A stretch of 64,000 nucleotides of DNA from Pseudomonadota bacterium (GCA_023428645.1 JAEYXD010000058.1:17557-81556); one strand, 5' to 3'. Numbered from the stretch's first letter, positions 1 through 10,338 are shown. A program made the numbers and translations. Notes: generated by a model not told the origin, from the sequence alone.

Positions 1-162
1 GCGCCGCGCCTCGTCTTCGAGCATGACCGGAATGCCGTCACGGACCGGAAACGCAAGCCGATCGGCACGGCACACGAGCACTGCCTGCTGCTTCGAATAC
101 TGCAGCGGCCCCTTACAGATCGGGCAAGCGAGAATGTCGAGCAGCTTGGTGTCGAGAGTCAT
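1..162 (-). CDS. Trm112 family protein (partial, 3' end outside window)
   Basis: First 54 codons of a small zinc-ribbon protein of the YcaR/Trm112 family; its stop lies beyond base 1. The start ATG is at 162-160. The N-terminus reads [20 protein letters not shown], with Cys13, Cys16 and Cys31 visible as metal ligands, and the later [11 protein letters not shown] stretch is typical of the family (full length about 60 residues). It follows lpxK after 6 bases in the same direction, as in many proteobacteria where kdsB comes next. Family members activate methyltransferases or are of unknown function in bacteria; the exact role here is not evident. Confidence 0.9.
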   Translation of the reverse strand, partial: MTLDTKLLDILACPICKGPLQYSKQQAVLVCRADRLAFPVRDGIPVMLEDEARR

Positions 163-168
163 GATGCG

Positions 169-1203
169 TCACTCGTGAACATGAAGGGTTGCGCGGCTCG
201 CGACGAGCTCGTTCAGCACGGCGGTCAACCGCCGCTCATCGCTGTCGCTGAAGCGGACGGTCAGCGGCACGGCCCAATGACGTTCGCTCGCGAACGCGCG
301 GCATTTTACGGCATCTTTCTCCGTCATCAGCACGGGCGCCTCATCCGCGAAAGTGACGTCCGCGGCCGCTAGCTGCGCGTGATCGGCGAGCGCGCGCGCA
401 TCGAGATCGAGTCCGTACCCGCGCAACATGGCGAAGAATGCCTCTGGATGACCGATGCCGGCGATCGCATGAACCCTGACACCGGCGAAATCCGCGAGCG
501 GACGCCGTTCCCCGGTCCGCAGATTCACGGCAGCGCGCAGTGAATGCTCGGCAACAATGCTATCGGCCTGGGTCCGGGTCGGCGTGCGTGAGCGAACCGA
601 CTCGACGACGATGTCCGCCCGCCCCAGCCGCGAGACAGGCTCACGCAGGGGGCCCGCCGGCAGCAGCCAGCGATTGCCGAAACCGCGCCGCGCGTCGATC
701 ACGACGATCTCTGCATCGCGCGCCAAGCGATAGTGCTGCAGCCCGTCGTCCGACACGATGACGTTTGCCCCGAGCGCAATGGCCCGGCGCGCGGCAGCGA
801 CGCGGTCCGGCCCCGCGACGACGACGGCGCCCGTCCGCAGGGCAAGCAGCACGGCCTCGTCGCCCACCTCATCCGCGGCCGTGTTCGCGACCACCTCCTT
901 CGGCCACTGCGTGCCGCGGCCGCCGTAGCCCCGCGTGACGATGCCGACCGTGCGACCGCTTGCCGCCAGGCGCTCGGCGATCCAGATCACGAGCGGGGTC
1001 TTGCCCGTGCCGCCCACGGACACGTTGCCGACGACCAGCACGGGACACGCCACGCGCTCCGCGCGCAGCACACCGATGCGATACGCGAAGCGCCGCGCCG
1101 CGGCGATCACGGCGAACAGGCAGGACAGCGGCGTCAGCAGGAGAAATAATGCGAGCGGCGCCCGCTCATACCAGACGCGCTGCAGAGTCCGATCGAGGCT
1201 CAT
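169..1203 (-). CDS. lpxK: Tetraacyldisaccharide 4'-kinase LpxK
   Basis: Inner-membrane kinase that phosphorylates the 4' position of the lipid A disaccharide precursor using ATP. The 344-residue protein has one N-terminal membrane segment (about 17-35) and an atypical P-loop GNVSVGGTGKT at 60-70, followed by the family stretch TRGYGG and the later DDGLQH motif. Length matches the family. Its ATG overlaps the msbA stop as ATGA, so it is likely translationally coupled to msbA. Clustering with msbA and exbBD fits lipid A synthesis and export. Confidence 0.97.
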   Translation of the reverse strand: MSLDRTLQRVWYERAPLALFLLLTPLSCLFAVIAAARRFAYRIGVLRAERVACPVLVVGNVSVGGTGKTPLVIWIAERLAASGRTVGIVTRGYGGRGTQWPKEVVANTAADEVGDEAVLLALRTGAVVVAGPDRVAAARRAIALGANVIVSDDGLQHYRLARDAEIVVIDARRGFGNRWLLPAGPLREPVSRLGRADIVVESVRSRTPTRTQADSIVAEHSLRAAVNLRTGERRPLADFAGVRVHAIAGIGHPEAFFAMLRGYGLDLDARALADHAQLAAADVTFADEAPVLMTEKDAVKCRAFASERHWAVPLTVRFSDSDERRLTAVLNELVASRATLHVHE

Positions 1204-2966
1204 GCATTGAACTGCATGCGATGCAACGCCGCGTACTGACCGTTGCGAGCGATGAGCTCCGCGTGCGAGCCGGACTCGACGATGCGGCCGTCGTCCATCA
1301 CGAAGATGCGGTCCGCCTTCTCGACGGTCGACAAGCGATGCGCGATGACGAGCGTCGTCCGGTTCTGCATCAGATCCTCGAGCGCCCGCTGAATGATGCG
1401 CTCCGCCTCGGTGTCGAGCGCGGACGTCGCCTCGTCCAGAATCAGGATCGGCGCGTTCTTCAACAGCGCCCGCGCGATCGAGATGCGCTGCCGCTGGCCG
1501 CCCGACAGCAGCACGCCGCGATCGCCGACGATCGTGTCGAGACCGAGTGGCAGGTCCTTGACGAACTCCATCACGTGCGCGGCACTGGCCGCCTGCTCGA
1601 TCTCCGCGAGCGGCACGTCGCGCCCGAACGCGATGTTCGCGCGAATCGTGTCGTTGAACAGCACGACGTCCTGGCTCACGACCGCGATCTGCTCGCGCAG
1701 GCTGCGCAACTCGTAGTCGCGAACATCGACACCGTCGATGCGCACGACACCGCTATCCGCGTCATAGAACCGCGGCAGCAGATTCACGAGCGTGGACTTG
1801 CCGCTACCCGAACGTCCGACGATCGCGACCATCTCGCCCGCGGCGAGGGTCAGATCGATGTCCCGCAACGCCACGCCCTTGCCGGTGGGATAGGAGAAGG
1901 ACACGTGATCGAATTGCACCTCGCCGCGCACCCGGTGCGCGATCGTCGTGCCGCCGACCGGCTCCGGCGTTTCGTCGAGCAGCTCGAAAATGCTCTCGCC
2001 CGCCGCGATGCCCTGCTGGATCGGTCCGGTGACGTTCACGAGGCTGCGCAGCGGCTGTGCGATGTTCACGAGCGCGACCAGGAATGCCATCAGATCGCCC
2101 ATCGACATCTCGCCGGAGATTGCCTCCGAGATCGCGATCGAGAGCACGAAAGAGGAGCCGATGATCGTCACCATCTGCACGATCGGATTCGACAAGCCGC
2201 GCGTCAGCACGAGCCGCATGTTCGAGCGCCGGTTGTGCTCGTTGACCGACTCGAACTGGCGATTCTGATAGTCCTGCGCGTTGTAGACCTTGATGACGCG
2301 CGGCGCCTCGAGGCTCTCCTTCGCGACGCGCGTGATGTCGCCCATCGATTCCTGGATGCGGCGGCTGTAGCGGCGGAATTTCTTGTTGATGATCGACACG
2401 AGCCAGCCGATCAGCGGCCCCATGGTGAGCGCGATCAACGTGAGCTTCGGATTGATGACGATCAGCATGTACGAAATAGAGCCGACGATCGTCAACGTTT
2501 CGCGCACGCTGACGGTCACGGCATCCGTCGCGGCCGAACCGACCTGCTCGGTATTGAACGTGAGGCGCGACAGCAGGACGGCGCTCGAGCTGCGGTCGTA
2601 ATAGCCGACCGGCAGATGCAGCGCACGCTCGAAGATCTCGCCGCGCAGCTTCTTCACGATGCGCCGCCCGACATAGCCCATGCAGAACGTCTGCGTGAAG
2701 TCCCCGAGACCGCGCAGCAAGAACAAGCCGATCAACGCAACCGGCAGCCAGACGATCGTGCGCGGGTCGCGCTGGACGAACGTACCGTCACCGAATTCCT
2801 TCGCGAAGGCGCTGAACAGCACCATGCTCGTCGAGAACAACACCGCGCCGAGCAGGCCGAGCGCGAACACGCCACGATGCGGCCGCAGATAGCCCAGCAG
2901 GCGCAGGTAGATCGCCCACGCATTTCCAGAGATCGGCAGTTTCGCTCCGCGCTCGATCGGTGGCAT
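1200..2966 (-). CDS. msbA: Lipid A export ABC transporter MsbA
   Basis: Half-transporter with a fused membrane and ATPase domain that flips core-lipid A across the inner membrane as a homodimer. The 588 residues hold six membrane helices in roughly 1-320, Walker A GRSGSGKS at 384-391, signature LSGGQ at 487-491 and Walker B ending ILDEATS around 509-515. Length is standard. It lies 5 bases after exbD and overlaps lpxK by 4 bases, so exbB-exbD-msbA-lpxK read as one operon. Confidence 0.97.
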   Translation of the reverse strand: MPPIERGAKLPISGNAWAIYLRLLGYLRPHRGVFALGLLGAVLFSTSMVLFSAFAKEFGDGTFVQRDPRTIVWLPVALIGLFLLRGLGDFTQTFCMGYVGRRIVKKLRGEIFERALHLPVGYYDRSSSAVLLSRLTFNTEQVGSAATDAVTVSVRETLTIVGSISYMLIVINPKLTLIALTMGPLIGWLVSIINKKFRRYSRRIQESMGDITRVAKESLEAPRVIKVYNAQDYQNRQFESVNEHNRRSNMRLVLTRGLSNPIVQMVTIIGSSFVLSIAISEAISGEMSMGDLMAFLVALVNIAQPLRSLVNVTGPIQQGIAAGESIFELLDETPEPVGGTTIAHRVRGEVQFDHVSFSYPTGKGVALRDIDLTLAAGEMVAIVGRSGSGKSTLVNLLPRFYDADSGVVRIDGVDVRDYELRSLREQIAVVSQDVVLFNDTIRANIAFGRDVPLAEIEQAASAAHVMEFVKDLPLGLDTIVGDRGVLLSGGQRQRISIARALLKNAPILILDEATSALDTEAERIIQRALEDLMQNRTTLVIAHRLSTVEKADRIFVMDDGRIVESGSHAELIARNGQYAALHRMQFNA

Positions 2967-2971
2967 GTCGA

Positions 2972-3406
2972 CTACCGGCTGGCCGGAGCGGCGGGCTCGT
3001 TGACGGTCGCGATGTTGATCGCGCGAAAGCCCAGGCGACCGACGACGTCCATTGCCGTGACCACCGCCTGGTGCGTCGCGCGCGCGTCGGCGCGGATCGT
3101 GATCGGCAGATCGCGCCGCTCCCCCGCCAGCTGCGTGACCGCCGCCGACAATGTCGTGGGACTCGTGTTCAGCAGCGTCTTGCCGTCGACGCGGAATTCG
3201 CCGCTCGCCGTGACGGCGATCTCGATCGGATCGCGCTGCTGCTCCGGCGCCGGTTGCGCACCGGCCTGCGGCAATACGATCTTGAGGCGCGACTCGTCGA
3301 CGAATGTCGTGGAGACCATGAAAAAGATCAGCAGGAGCAAGACAACGTCGATGAGGGACGTGAGATTCAGATCCGGCTCTTCTTGCGGACGCGGGCGCAG
3401 GTTCAT
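2972..3406 (-). CDS. exbD: Biopolymer transport protein ExbD/TolR family
   Basis: 144-residue proton-channel partner of ExbB that couples the proton gradient to an outer-membrane or periplasmic client. It starts MNLRPRPQEEPDLNLTSLID, has one membrane helix at about 17-36 containing the conserved Asp (TSLIDVVLLLLIFFM), and a periplasmic C-terminal domain. The ATG at 3406 overlaps the exbB stop (ATGA). No tonB or TonB-dependent receptor is adjacent. Placement just before msbA is common in gammaproteobacteria, and the client of this particular pair is unknown. Confidence 0.93.
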   Translation of the reverse strand: MNLRPRPQEEPDLNLTSLIDVVLLLLIFFMVSTTFVDESRLKIVLPQAGAQPAPEQQRDPIEIAVTASGEFRVDGKTLLNTSPTTLSAAVTQLAGERRDLPITIRADARATHQAVVTAMDVVGRLGFRAINIATVNEPAAPASR

Positions 3407-4026
3407 CGCTGCGGCGAGTCCGACTGCTGGACTTCCATCGCCTGCACGAGCTTGATCGACTCCTTTTCCATCTGGACGACGAGGCGATCGACGCGTCCGC
3501 GCAGGTACTTGTAGCCGAGCAGTGCCGGGATCGCGACCGTCAGGCCCGCGGCCGTCGTGATGAGGGCCTCCGCGATGCCGCCGCCGAGCGCGGCCGGGTC
3601 GCCAATGCCTTCGGTCTGAATCGCGTTGAACGTGCGGATCATGCCGACGACCGTGCCGAGCAGTCCCATCAGCGGTGAGATCGAGGCAATCGTGCCGAGC
3701 GTGCCGATGAAGCGCTCGAGCTCGTGCACGACATGGCGGCCCGTGTCCTCGATCGCTTCCTTGATGATGCTTCGCTCGCGATGACGATTCGCGAGGCCGG
3801 CCGCGAGGATCTTGCCGAGCGGCGAATTCTGCTGGAGCGCGACGATGTGCTTGTCCTGGATCTGCCGCTGCTCGACCCACTTCCAGACCTTTTCGGTGAG
3901 CTCGGCCGGCAATACGCGGCCTTGCTGGAGGGTCCACAAACGTTCGAGAAAGATGGCCGCGGCGACGATCGAAGCAAGGATGATCGGCACCATGATGGGG
4001 CCGCCGGCTTTCACGATTTCAAACAT
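3403..4026 (-). CDS. exbB: MotA/TolQ/ExbB proton channel family protein
   Basis: 207-residue inner-membrane protein forming the ion channel together with ExbD. Three hydrophobic segments are visible: about 10-30, then two in the TolQ-type core (GTLGTIASISPLMGLLGTVV and the ALITTAAGLTVAIPALLGY region). Length and topology match ExbB/TolQ. It is the first gene of the exbB-exbD-msbA-lpxK run, 138 bases after the comEC stop on the same strand. Whether it serves TonB, Tol or another envelope system cannot be told from the sequence. Confidence 0.93.
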   Translation of the reverse strand: MFEIVKAGGPIMVPIILASIVAAAIFLERLWTLQQGRVLPAELTEKVWKWVEQRQIQDKHIVALQQNSPLGKILAAGLANRHRERSIIKEAIEDTGRHVVHELERFIGTLGTIASISPLMGLLGTVVGMIRTFNAIQTEGIGDPAALGGGIAEALITTAAGLTVAIPALLGYKYLRGRVDRLVVQMEKESIKLVQAMEVQQSDSPQR

Positions 4027-4164
4027 GGTGTCGCTGCGTCATCCAGACATCCGGTTTTCGGCGCGCATACTAGCAGCTTTGCCTTCGAAGTAAGCCTGCC
4101 TGCGAGCCCGCCGTACGGCGCTGCCGGGCCCCTTCCTGATGGCGCCAGCAGCCGATCTTGCACG

Positions 4165-6432
4165 TCAGCGCGCCGACCAGTAGCGCCTGTGCTCGCTGCG
4201 ATACCGGCGGATGACGATCCGCTCCTGCGGCCGCACGCTGGCCTCGATGGCGCCGCTGTCGATCGTCGCGACGACCTCGGCGCCGGCCGCGCGCCAGCGC
4301 GCGACGACCTCGGGCCTGGGAAAGCTCCACCGATTGCGATAGCCCGCGGACACGAGCGCCAGGCGCGCTCCGGTCGCCGCGATGAACGGCGCCTTCGACG
4401 AGCTGGCGCTGCCGTGATGTGCGACGACGACGAGATCGGCGCTGATGGACTCCGCCGGCAGCGTGGCTTCGGCGGCCGCTTCGATATCGCCAGTGATGAG
4501 CGCCGTACCGCCCTCGCCGGTCACTTTCAACACACAGGACGTGTCGTTGTCGTTCCTCGCGACGAAGTCCGTGTCGGGATGCAGAATCTCGAACTCGACT
4601 CCATCCCACGACCATCGTTGGCCGCGCGAGCAGCGCGCTGCGTCCGGTCGGTTCTCGACCGAAGCTCCAACGAGCACGGAGCGCGTCGGCATGCCGAGCA
4701 GCAAGGATCGCGCCCCGCCCTCGTGATCCAAGTCGCCGTGACTGATCACGAGCCGATCGATCACACGCACGCCGCGATGGCGCAAGTACGGCAGCACGAC
4801 CAACTCGCCCGTATCGCGTCCCGTGCGAAACGCGGGGCCTGCGTCGTAGACGAGCGTCCTCGTCCGCGTACGAACCACGACCGCGAGTCCCTGACCGACG
4901 TCCAGCACGACGAGCTCGTACGCGCCGGGGGCGGGCAGCGGCGGCTGGTACAGCGCGGCGGGCAGGCACAGGACGATCGCCGCACACCGCAGCGGGAGCG
5001 CGCCCGGGAGCACGAGCAACAGCGCGCCGAGCGCGAGCAGTACGTGATGCACCCACGGCATTTGTGGGACGTACCACATCGACACCGGCAGCCCCGCGCA
5101 CCACTCCATCGCCGGCCACGCGAGCTGGAGCAGCTGCGCGCTCCACTGCAACAGCACACCGCCCGCCTCGAGCGACAGGCATGCGACCGCCGTTCCCAGC
5201 AGCACGAGCGGCACGACGACGAGCGTGAACAGGGGCACGGCAATCGCGTTCGCCACGGGCGAGATCAGCGACATGCCGCCGAACGCCAGCACGAGAATCG
5301 GCAGCAACCCGACCGTGACTGCCCATTGCACGCGCGCGAAGTTGGCAAGGGGCTGCTCGCGCCGGAGCCGCCCCCCGGTTGCGAGCACGATGATCGCGAC
5401 CGCGCCGAACGACAGCCAGGCGCCGACGGATAGCGGCGCGAACGGATCGACGAGCATGACGCCGACGAGCGCCAGGCCGAGCGCGTTGGCGATACCGAGC
5501 GTGCGTCGGCGCCAGCGCGCCGCGAAGTAGATGCACAGCATCACGAGCGTGCGTTGAGTCGGCACGGACATGCCCGCGAGCAGCGAATAGCCCAGCGCGG
5601 CACCGATGCCGGCGATGGCTTGCCCGTGAATGGCAGTGATTCGCCAGCGCTGCGCCTGCGGCAGGCGCGCGATGCCACCGCCGAGCCATGCCGCGAGCGC
5701 CGCGACCATGCTGATGTGCAATCCCGAGATCGCCATCAGATGCGACGTTCCCGTCGCCGCGAACACGCGCCAGTGCTCGGGCCGCATCGCTTGTGTATCG
5801 CCGACCGCGAGCCCTTGCACGATGCCGAGCATGGGCGAGTCGTCGAGCGCGAGCGCGATGCGCTCGGCGAGCCACGCGCGCGCTCGCAACACCACATCGT
5901 CCGCGCCCACGTCGAGCTTCACGTTGCGGGCATCCGCGCGCACGTAGCCCGTCGCGCCGATTCCGGCGCGAAACAAGTAGCCCTCGTAGTCGAATCCGCC
6001 AGGGTTCGCGAAGCCGTTACGCCGCTTCAATCGCACGACGAGTTGCCACGACTCGCCCGCCTGCGGCCGTTCGGTCGCGTCGTACCATCCCAGGCGCAGC
6101 CGCGCCGGCATCCGGGCTTCCTCCGCATGCGCGACAGCGAATTCGAACTGCGGATCGAGCGCCGTCGTGTCGACTATGGAGGCGATGCGGCCAGCGACGA
6201 CGAGGTCGCGCCCTTCGAGCGCGCTCGGCAGGTCATCGCTCAAGCGCAGTTGCGCGTGTACCCACGCCCACCCCGCGCCGAACACGAGCGCAACAAGGAC
6301 GAATGCACGGAAAACGCTCGCAAGCACGCAGGCGAGCACGAGCAGTAGGCCATACGGCCACAGCGCCGGCAGCGACGGCAATGAATGAACTACACACTGG
6401 CCAGCGACCAACGCGATTCCGATTCGCCACAT
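4165..6432 (-). CDS. comEC: DNA internalization competence protein ComEC/Rec2
   Basis: 755-residue inner-membrane channel that carries single-stranded DNA into the cytoplasm during natural transformation. The N-terminal part has several membrane helices (about 1-60) and an OB-like DUF4131 region. The competence domain begins near 190 with the ATGTSHLMAISGLH motif at 227-239 and continues through helices to about 490. A C-terminal metallo-beta-lactamase domain carries SHGDLDH at 564-570 and AHHGS at 671-675. All three domains are present and intact. No pilus genes lie nearby. The gene is first in its direction and divergent from the DUF2062 gene. Confidence 0.95.
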   Translation of the reverse strand: MWRIGIALVAGQCVVHSLPSLPALWPYGLLLVLACVLASVFRAFVLVALVFGAGWAWVHAQLRLSDDLPSALEGRDLVVAGRIASIVDTTALDPQFEFAVAHAEEARMPARLRLGWYDATERPQAGESWQLVVRLKRRNGFANPGGFDYEGYLFRAGIGATGYVRADARNVKLDVGADDVVLRARAWLAERIALALDDSPMLGIVQGLAVGDTQAMRPEHWRVFAATGTSHLMAISGLHISMVAALAAWLGGGIARLPQAQRWRITAIHGQAIAGIGAALGYSLLAGMSVPTQRTLVMLCIYFAARWRRRTLGIANALGLALVGVMLVDPFAPLSVGAWLSFGAVAIIVLATGGRLRREQPLANFARVQWAVTVGLLPILVLAFGGMSLISPVANAIAVPLFTLVVVPLVLLGTAVACLSLEAGGVLLQWSAQLLQLAWPAMEWCAGLPVSMWYVPQMPWVHHVLLALGALLLVLPGALPLRCAAIVLCLPAALYQPPLPAPGAYELVVLDVGQGLAVVVRTRTRTLVYDAGPAFRTGRDTGELVVLPYLRHRGVRVIDRLVISHGDLDHEGGARSLLLGMPTRSVLVGASVENRPDAARCSRGQRWSWDGVEFEILHPDTDFVARNDNDTSCVLKVTGEGGTALITGDIEAAAEATLPAESISADLVVVAHHGSASSSKAPFIAATGARLALVSAGYRNRWSFPRPEVVARWRAAGAEVVATIDSGAIEASVRPQERIVIRRYRSEHRRYWSAR

Positions 6433-6538
6433 GCGCGCCTCCCTGGCGCCTCGTCCCTGAGCGCAATTCGTGACTCGCTTGCGTGAGCGCGCGGTTCACG
6501 GAACCATTGTCCGCGCAAATCCGCTGAGCCGTCAAAGC

Positions 6539-7078
6539 ATGCCGCGACGCGTCTTCAAACCCTTGAGTCGACAACGCCATCGTTGGAAGGCGCGCTGGTT
6601 CATGCGCCCGTTCGCGGCCTGGCTGGAGAATCCGGCGTACTGGAGCTTGAACCGCCACAACGTCACGCGCGCGTTCGCACTCGGCCTGTTCCTCGCGTTC
6701 GTGCCGATCCCGATTCACGCGCTGCTCGCGACCGCGTTCGCGCTGCTCCTGCGGTTGAACATTCCCGCCGCCGTCGTCGGCACTTTCCTCGCCAATCCGC
6801 TGACGATGGTGCCGATGTTCGTGTTCGCCTACTGGGTCGGCTGCGCCCTGCTCATGGTGCCGCGCGATCCGATCCACTTCGAAATGAGCTGGCAGTGGTT
6901 CACGACCGAGCTGCTGCCGATATGGAAGCCGTTCCTGCTCGGCTGCCTCGCGATGGGCCTCGCCGCCGCCGCCGCGGGCTACATCGTGCTCGGAGGCCTG
7001 TGGCACCTCACGCTCGTCGCGAGGTATCGCGAGCGCCGGCCGAACTCGGCCAAGGGTCAGACCAAGCGTCCGTCCTGA
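6539..7078 (+). CDS. DUF2062 domain-containing membrane protein
   Basis: About 179 residues starting [20 protein letters not shown]; an in-frame upstream start at 6470 would add 23 unconserved residues. The family core is visible: a basic N-terminus, the stretch [20 protein letters not shown], then a helix ending in [20 protein letters not shown], and a third helix near the C-terminus. The family is widespread, membrane-bound and of unknown function. Its 3' end overlaps the 3' end of convergent lolD by 22 bases. Confidence 0.9.
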   Translation: MPRRVFKPLSRQRHRWKARWFMRPFAAWLENPAYWSLNRHNVTRAFALGLFLAFVPIPIHALLATAFALLLRLNIPAAVVGTFLANPLTMVPMFVFAYWVGCALLMVPRDPIHFEMSWQWFTTELLPIWKPFLLGCLAMGLAAAAAGYIVLGGLWHLTLVARYRERRPNSAKGQTKRPS

Positions 7079-7767
7079 AGCGTGAGCGTGCGTTGCATGC
7101 GAGCCGCGAGCTCCGGCGCATGGGTGACGATCACGAGGGCCGTGCCGAGCTCGCGATTCAATTCGAGCATGAGCTCGAACACGGCTCGCGCGTTCGCGCC
7201 ATCCAGGTTGCCCGTCGGCTCGTCCGCGAGAACGATCGGCGGTTGCGTGACGAGCGCGCGCGCGACGGCGGCGCGCTGCCGCTCGCCGCCCGACAATTGA
7301 CTTGGGCGATGCTGCAGACGCGCGCCGAGTCCCACGCGCTCCAGCAGCTGCGTCGCACGCGTGCGCGCTTCGTCGATGGGCGTGCGCCGGATCAGCAGCG
7401 GCATGCATACGTTCTCGAGCGCGGTGAACTCGGGCAGCAGATGATGGAACTGATAGACGAAGCCGAGCGCGCGATTGCGCAGCAGCCCGCGCTCGGCATC
7501 GCTCAGCTCGTTGATGCGCTGACCGGCGATCGCCACGGAACCGGACGTCGGCAGATCCAGACCTCCCAACAATTGCAGCAGCGTCGTCTTGCCGGAGCCG
7601 GACGCGCCGATGATCGCCAGGCGCTCCCCGCGCTCGACGCTGAGCTCGACGCCCTTCAACACCTCGACGGTGGCTTCTCCCTGCTGAAAGGTTTTCACGA
7701 GCTGGCTGCACGCCAGGACGGGGGACGATTCGGTGGACGCCATTCGAGGAGCCTTCGGGTTGATCAT
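7057..7767 (-). CDS. lolD: Lipoprotein-releasing ABC transporter ATPase LolD
   Basis: Cytoplasmic ATPase of the complex that extracts mature lipoproteins from the inner membrane and hands them to LolA. Walker A GASGSGKT is at 54-61, signature LSGGE at 158-162 and Walker B followed by DEPTGNLD at about 177-189. The chosen start is the ATG at 7767 (MINPKAPRM), which overlaps the upstream permease stop as ATGA; a second ATG at 7743 is possible. 236 residues fit the family. It closes a three-gene operon with both permeases. Confidence 0.95.
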   Translation of the reverse strand: MINPKAPRMASTESSPVLACSQLVKTFQQGEATVEVLKGVELSVERGERLAIIGASGSGKTTLLQLLGGLDLPTSGSVAIAGQRINELSDAERGLLRNRALGFVYQFHHLLPEFTALENVCMPLLIRRTPIDEARTRATQLLERVGLGARLQHRPSQLSGGERQRAAVARALVTQPPIVLADEPTGNLDGANARAVFELMLELNRELGTALVIVTHAPELAARMQRTLTLQDGRLV

Positions 7768-9014
7768 TCGTGGCGCAGCGCTTCCGCGGGCTGCGTGCGC
7801 GCCGCCCGCCAGGAGGGATACAGCGTCGAGACGAGACACAGAAAGAATGCGACGCCCGCGATCTTCGCGACGTCGGACCAGGAGACGTGCGCCGGCAGAT
7901 CGCTGATGTTGTACACCTCGGCATTGAGGAATCGCGTGTTCAGCAGCGCCTCGAGCCCGTGCACGATCGACTCGAGATTCATCGCGAGCAGCACGCCGGC
8001 CGCGACACCGACCAGCGTGCCGATCACGCCGATGCCGATGCCTTGCGTCATGAAGATGCCGAGAATGCTGCGCGGCGTCGCGCCCATCGTACGCAGGATC
8101 GCGATGTCCGCGCGCTTGTCCTTCACGACCATGACGAGCGTGGAGATGATGTTGAACGCCGCGACCGCGACGACCATCAGCAGGATGATGAAGAACATCG
8201 ACTTCGCGAGCTGGATGTTGTGAAAGAAGTTCGCGTTCTTGTTCGTCCAGTTGTTGACGTACCAGCCGCCGCCCCCGAGCGATCGCGCCACCTGCTCCAC
8301 GATGCGAGGCGCCGCGAAGATGTCGTCCACCTTGAGACGCAATCCGGTGACTTGATCGCCCTTCCGATAGAGCTTTGCCGCATCCGCCATGTGGATGTAC
8401 GCGAAGTTGCGATCGAACTCGTACAACCCCGAGGCGAACGTGCCGAGGACCTTGAAACCGCGCATGCGTGCCATCACGCCCGCCGGCGTGACGATCGGCT
8501 GGGATGTCGCCATCACGACCCGATCCCCGACACCGACCTGCAACTTGTTCGCGAGCTCCGCGCCGAGCACGATGCCGTACTCGCCCGGCCGCAAGTCTTC
8601 GAACGAGCCTTGCTTCATTTTCGCGGGCAGCTCCGAGACTCCGCGCTCCAGCTCCGGCACGATCGCGGTGACCGCCACGCCCGCGCTTTCGCCGCCGGCG
8701 ATCAACAACGCCTGCTCCTCGATGTACGGCGCGATGGCGAGCACTTCCGGGTTCCTCCGGGCGCGCTCGGCGACCCCCTGCCAGTCGGCGAGACCATCGC
8801 CGAACGCCGTGATCGTGGCGTGCGGCATCAAGCTCAGGATGCGAGTCCGCAGCTCGAGCTCGAAGCCGTTCATGACGGACAACACGGCGATCAGCACTGC
8901 GACCCCGAGTGCGACTCCGCCCATCGAGATCGCCGCGATGAACGACACGAAGCCGCGGCCGCGATTCGCGCGCAAGTGCCGCCAGCCGATCAAGAGCTCG
9001 AAACGCTCACTCAT
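7764..9014 (-). CDS. lolE: Lipoprotein-releasing ABC transporter permease (LolE-type, second of two)
   Basis: 416-residue FtsX-like permease. It has one membrane helix after the N-terminal motif ([20 protein letters not shown]), a large periplasmic domain, then three helices starting with the [20 protein letters not shown] segment. The C-terminus reads [19 protein letters not shown], the usual LolC/E ending. It begins 8 bases before the stop of the preceding permease and couples to lolD. LolC and LolE are close paralogues, so the letter is assigned by order and weak N-terminal resemblance only. Confidence 0.88.
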   Translation of the reverse strand: MSERFELLIGWRHLRANRGRGFVSFIAAISMGGVALGVAVLIAVLSVMNGFELELRTRILSLMPHATITAFGDGLADWQGVAERARRNPEVLAIAPYIEEQALLIAGGESAGVAVTAIVPELERGVSELPAKMKQGSFEDLRPGEYGIVLGAELANKLQVGVGDRVVMATSQPIVTPAGVMARMRGFKVLGTFASGLYEFDRNFAYIHMADAAKLYRKGDQVTGLRLKVDDIFAAPRIVEQVARSLGGGGWYVNNWTNKNANFFHNIQLAKSMFFIILLMVVAVAAFNIISTLVMVVKDKRADIAILRTMGATPRSILGIFMTQGIGIGVIGTLVGVAAGVLLAMNLESIVHGLEALLNTRFLNAEVYNISDLPAHVSWSDVAKIAGVAFFLCLVSTLYPSWRAARTQPAEALRHE

Positions 9015-10272
9015 AGCGCAGCGCCTCGGCCGGCTCGGTCGCGGCCCCGCGCAGCGATGGATAGATCGTCGCGAGGACGGTCAGCAACAGGGCGATGCCG
9101 GTAATCCACGCGACCTGCGGCCAGCGGACTTCGGACGGCACCTCGGTGATGTAGTACACGTTGGGATCGAAGACGTGCATGCCGAGGGCGTTTTCGATCG
9201 CCGGCACGATCGTTTCGACATTGAGCGCGAGCAGCACTCCCAGCGCGCAGCCGAGCAATGCGCCGAACCAGCCGATCACGATGCCCTGGGTAAAGAACAC
9301 CCCGACGACGGCGCGAGGCGACATCCCGACGGTGCGCAAGATCGCGATGTCGTTGCGCTTTTCGTTCACGACCATGACGAGCGCCGCGACGATGTTGAAG
9401 GCGGCGACCGCGACGATGAGCATCAGCAGCACGGACGTCATCGTCTTTTCGATGCGCACCGCGCGGAACCACGTGGCGTTCTCGATCGACCAGTCGCTCG
9501 TCGTGAAGTCCTGGCCCAAGCGCGCCGCGATCTCCCGCGTACGCGCCGGCGCAGCGAAAATATCCGCGAATTTGAGGCGCAGTCCGCCGGGCGCGCCGTC
9601 GCTCTCCGCGAGCGCGGCCGCATCCTGCAACGAGATCAGCGCGAGCGTGTTGTCGTGCTCGCCGGCACCGACCTGAAACACGCCGCGCACCTCGAAGGTC
9701 TGGATGCGCGGTTGGATGTCGATGCCTGCGATCGCGCCCTCGCCGGCCCCCGAGCGCACCGGGACCAGCACCGTCACCTCATCGCCGATGCGCGCGTCCA
9801 ACGCTTCCGCAATGCCGACGCCCAGCAGGATTCCCTGGCGACCCGGCTGCAGATCGTCGAGGCCCCCGAACAACATGTGCTTGCCGAAATCGGACACTTG
9901 CGGCTCGATCGCGGGATCGATGCCGCGCACGATCGCGGGACGCATCTCGCGGCCGCGCCCGACCATGCCCTGCAGATCGAGAAACGGCGCGACGCCGACG
10001 ACGCCCTCGCTGTTGCGGATCTGCTCGGCAAGCGCCGGCCAGTGCTGCATCTGCTGCGGGCTGCCGGCAATCGTCGCGTGCGAGGCGAGGCTCAGCAGGC
10101 GCGTGCGCGTCTCGCGCTCGAGCCCGTTCATGACAGAGATGATGACGATCAGCGCGGCCACGCCGAGGCAGACGCCGAGCATCGACACCCAACTGATGAA
10201 CGAGACGAAGAAACCGCGGCCGCGGCTGCGGACGTAGCGCAGACCGATATAGAGGGAAACAGGGTGAAACAT
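9007..10272 (-). CDS. lolC: Lipoprotein-releasing ABC transporter permease (LolC-type, first of two)
   Basis: 421-residue FtsX-like permease with the same layout as its neighbour. Its N-terminus MFHPVSLYIGLRYVRSRGRG resembles LolC, helix 1 is at about 20-45, a periplasmic domain follows, and three C-terminal helices end in a PAEALRYE tail. It is the promoter-proximal gene of a lolC-lolE-lolD operon, divergent from the small secreted gene at 10400. The two permeases share many blocks ([16 protein letters not shown] plus EPAEALR), pointing to ancient duplication. Confidence 0.88.
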   Translation of the reverse strand: MFHPVSLYIGLRYVRSRGRGFFVSFISWVSMLGVCLGVAALIVIISVMNGLERETRTRLLSLASHATIAGSPQQMQHWPALAEQIRNSEGVVGVAPFLDLQGMVGRGREMRPAIVRGIDPAIEPQVSDFGKHMLFGGLDDLQPGRQGILLGVGIAEALDARIGDEVTVLVPVRSGAGEGAIAGIDIQPRIQTFEVRGVFQVGAGEHDNTLALISLQDAAALAESDGAPGGLRLKFADIFAAPARTREIAARLGQDFTTSDWSIENATWFRAVRIEKTMTSVLLMLIVAVAAFNIVAALVMVVNEKRNDIAILRTVGMSPRAVVGVFFTQGIVIGWFGALLGCALGVLLALNVETIVPAIENALGMHVFDPNVYYITEVPSEVRWPQVAWITGIALLLTVLATIYPSLRGAATEPAEALRYE

Positions 10273-10338
10273 GGGCGCGCAAGGCTACACGGCCTGCCCC
10301 CAAAGTGTGAACTGCGACAACAAATCGCCCCCCCGGCC

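Noticed and set aside
960..3455. 831-codon open frame antisense to lpxK-msbA-exbD
   Set aside because: Arg/Asp/His-rich translation without any domain; a by-product of high GC and codon bias in the real minus-strand genes.
4070..5875. 601-codon minus-strand frame overlapping comEC in another phase
   Set aside because: Same strand but wrong phase; Arg/Ala-rich without motifs, while comEC is complete in its own frame.
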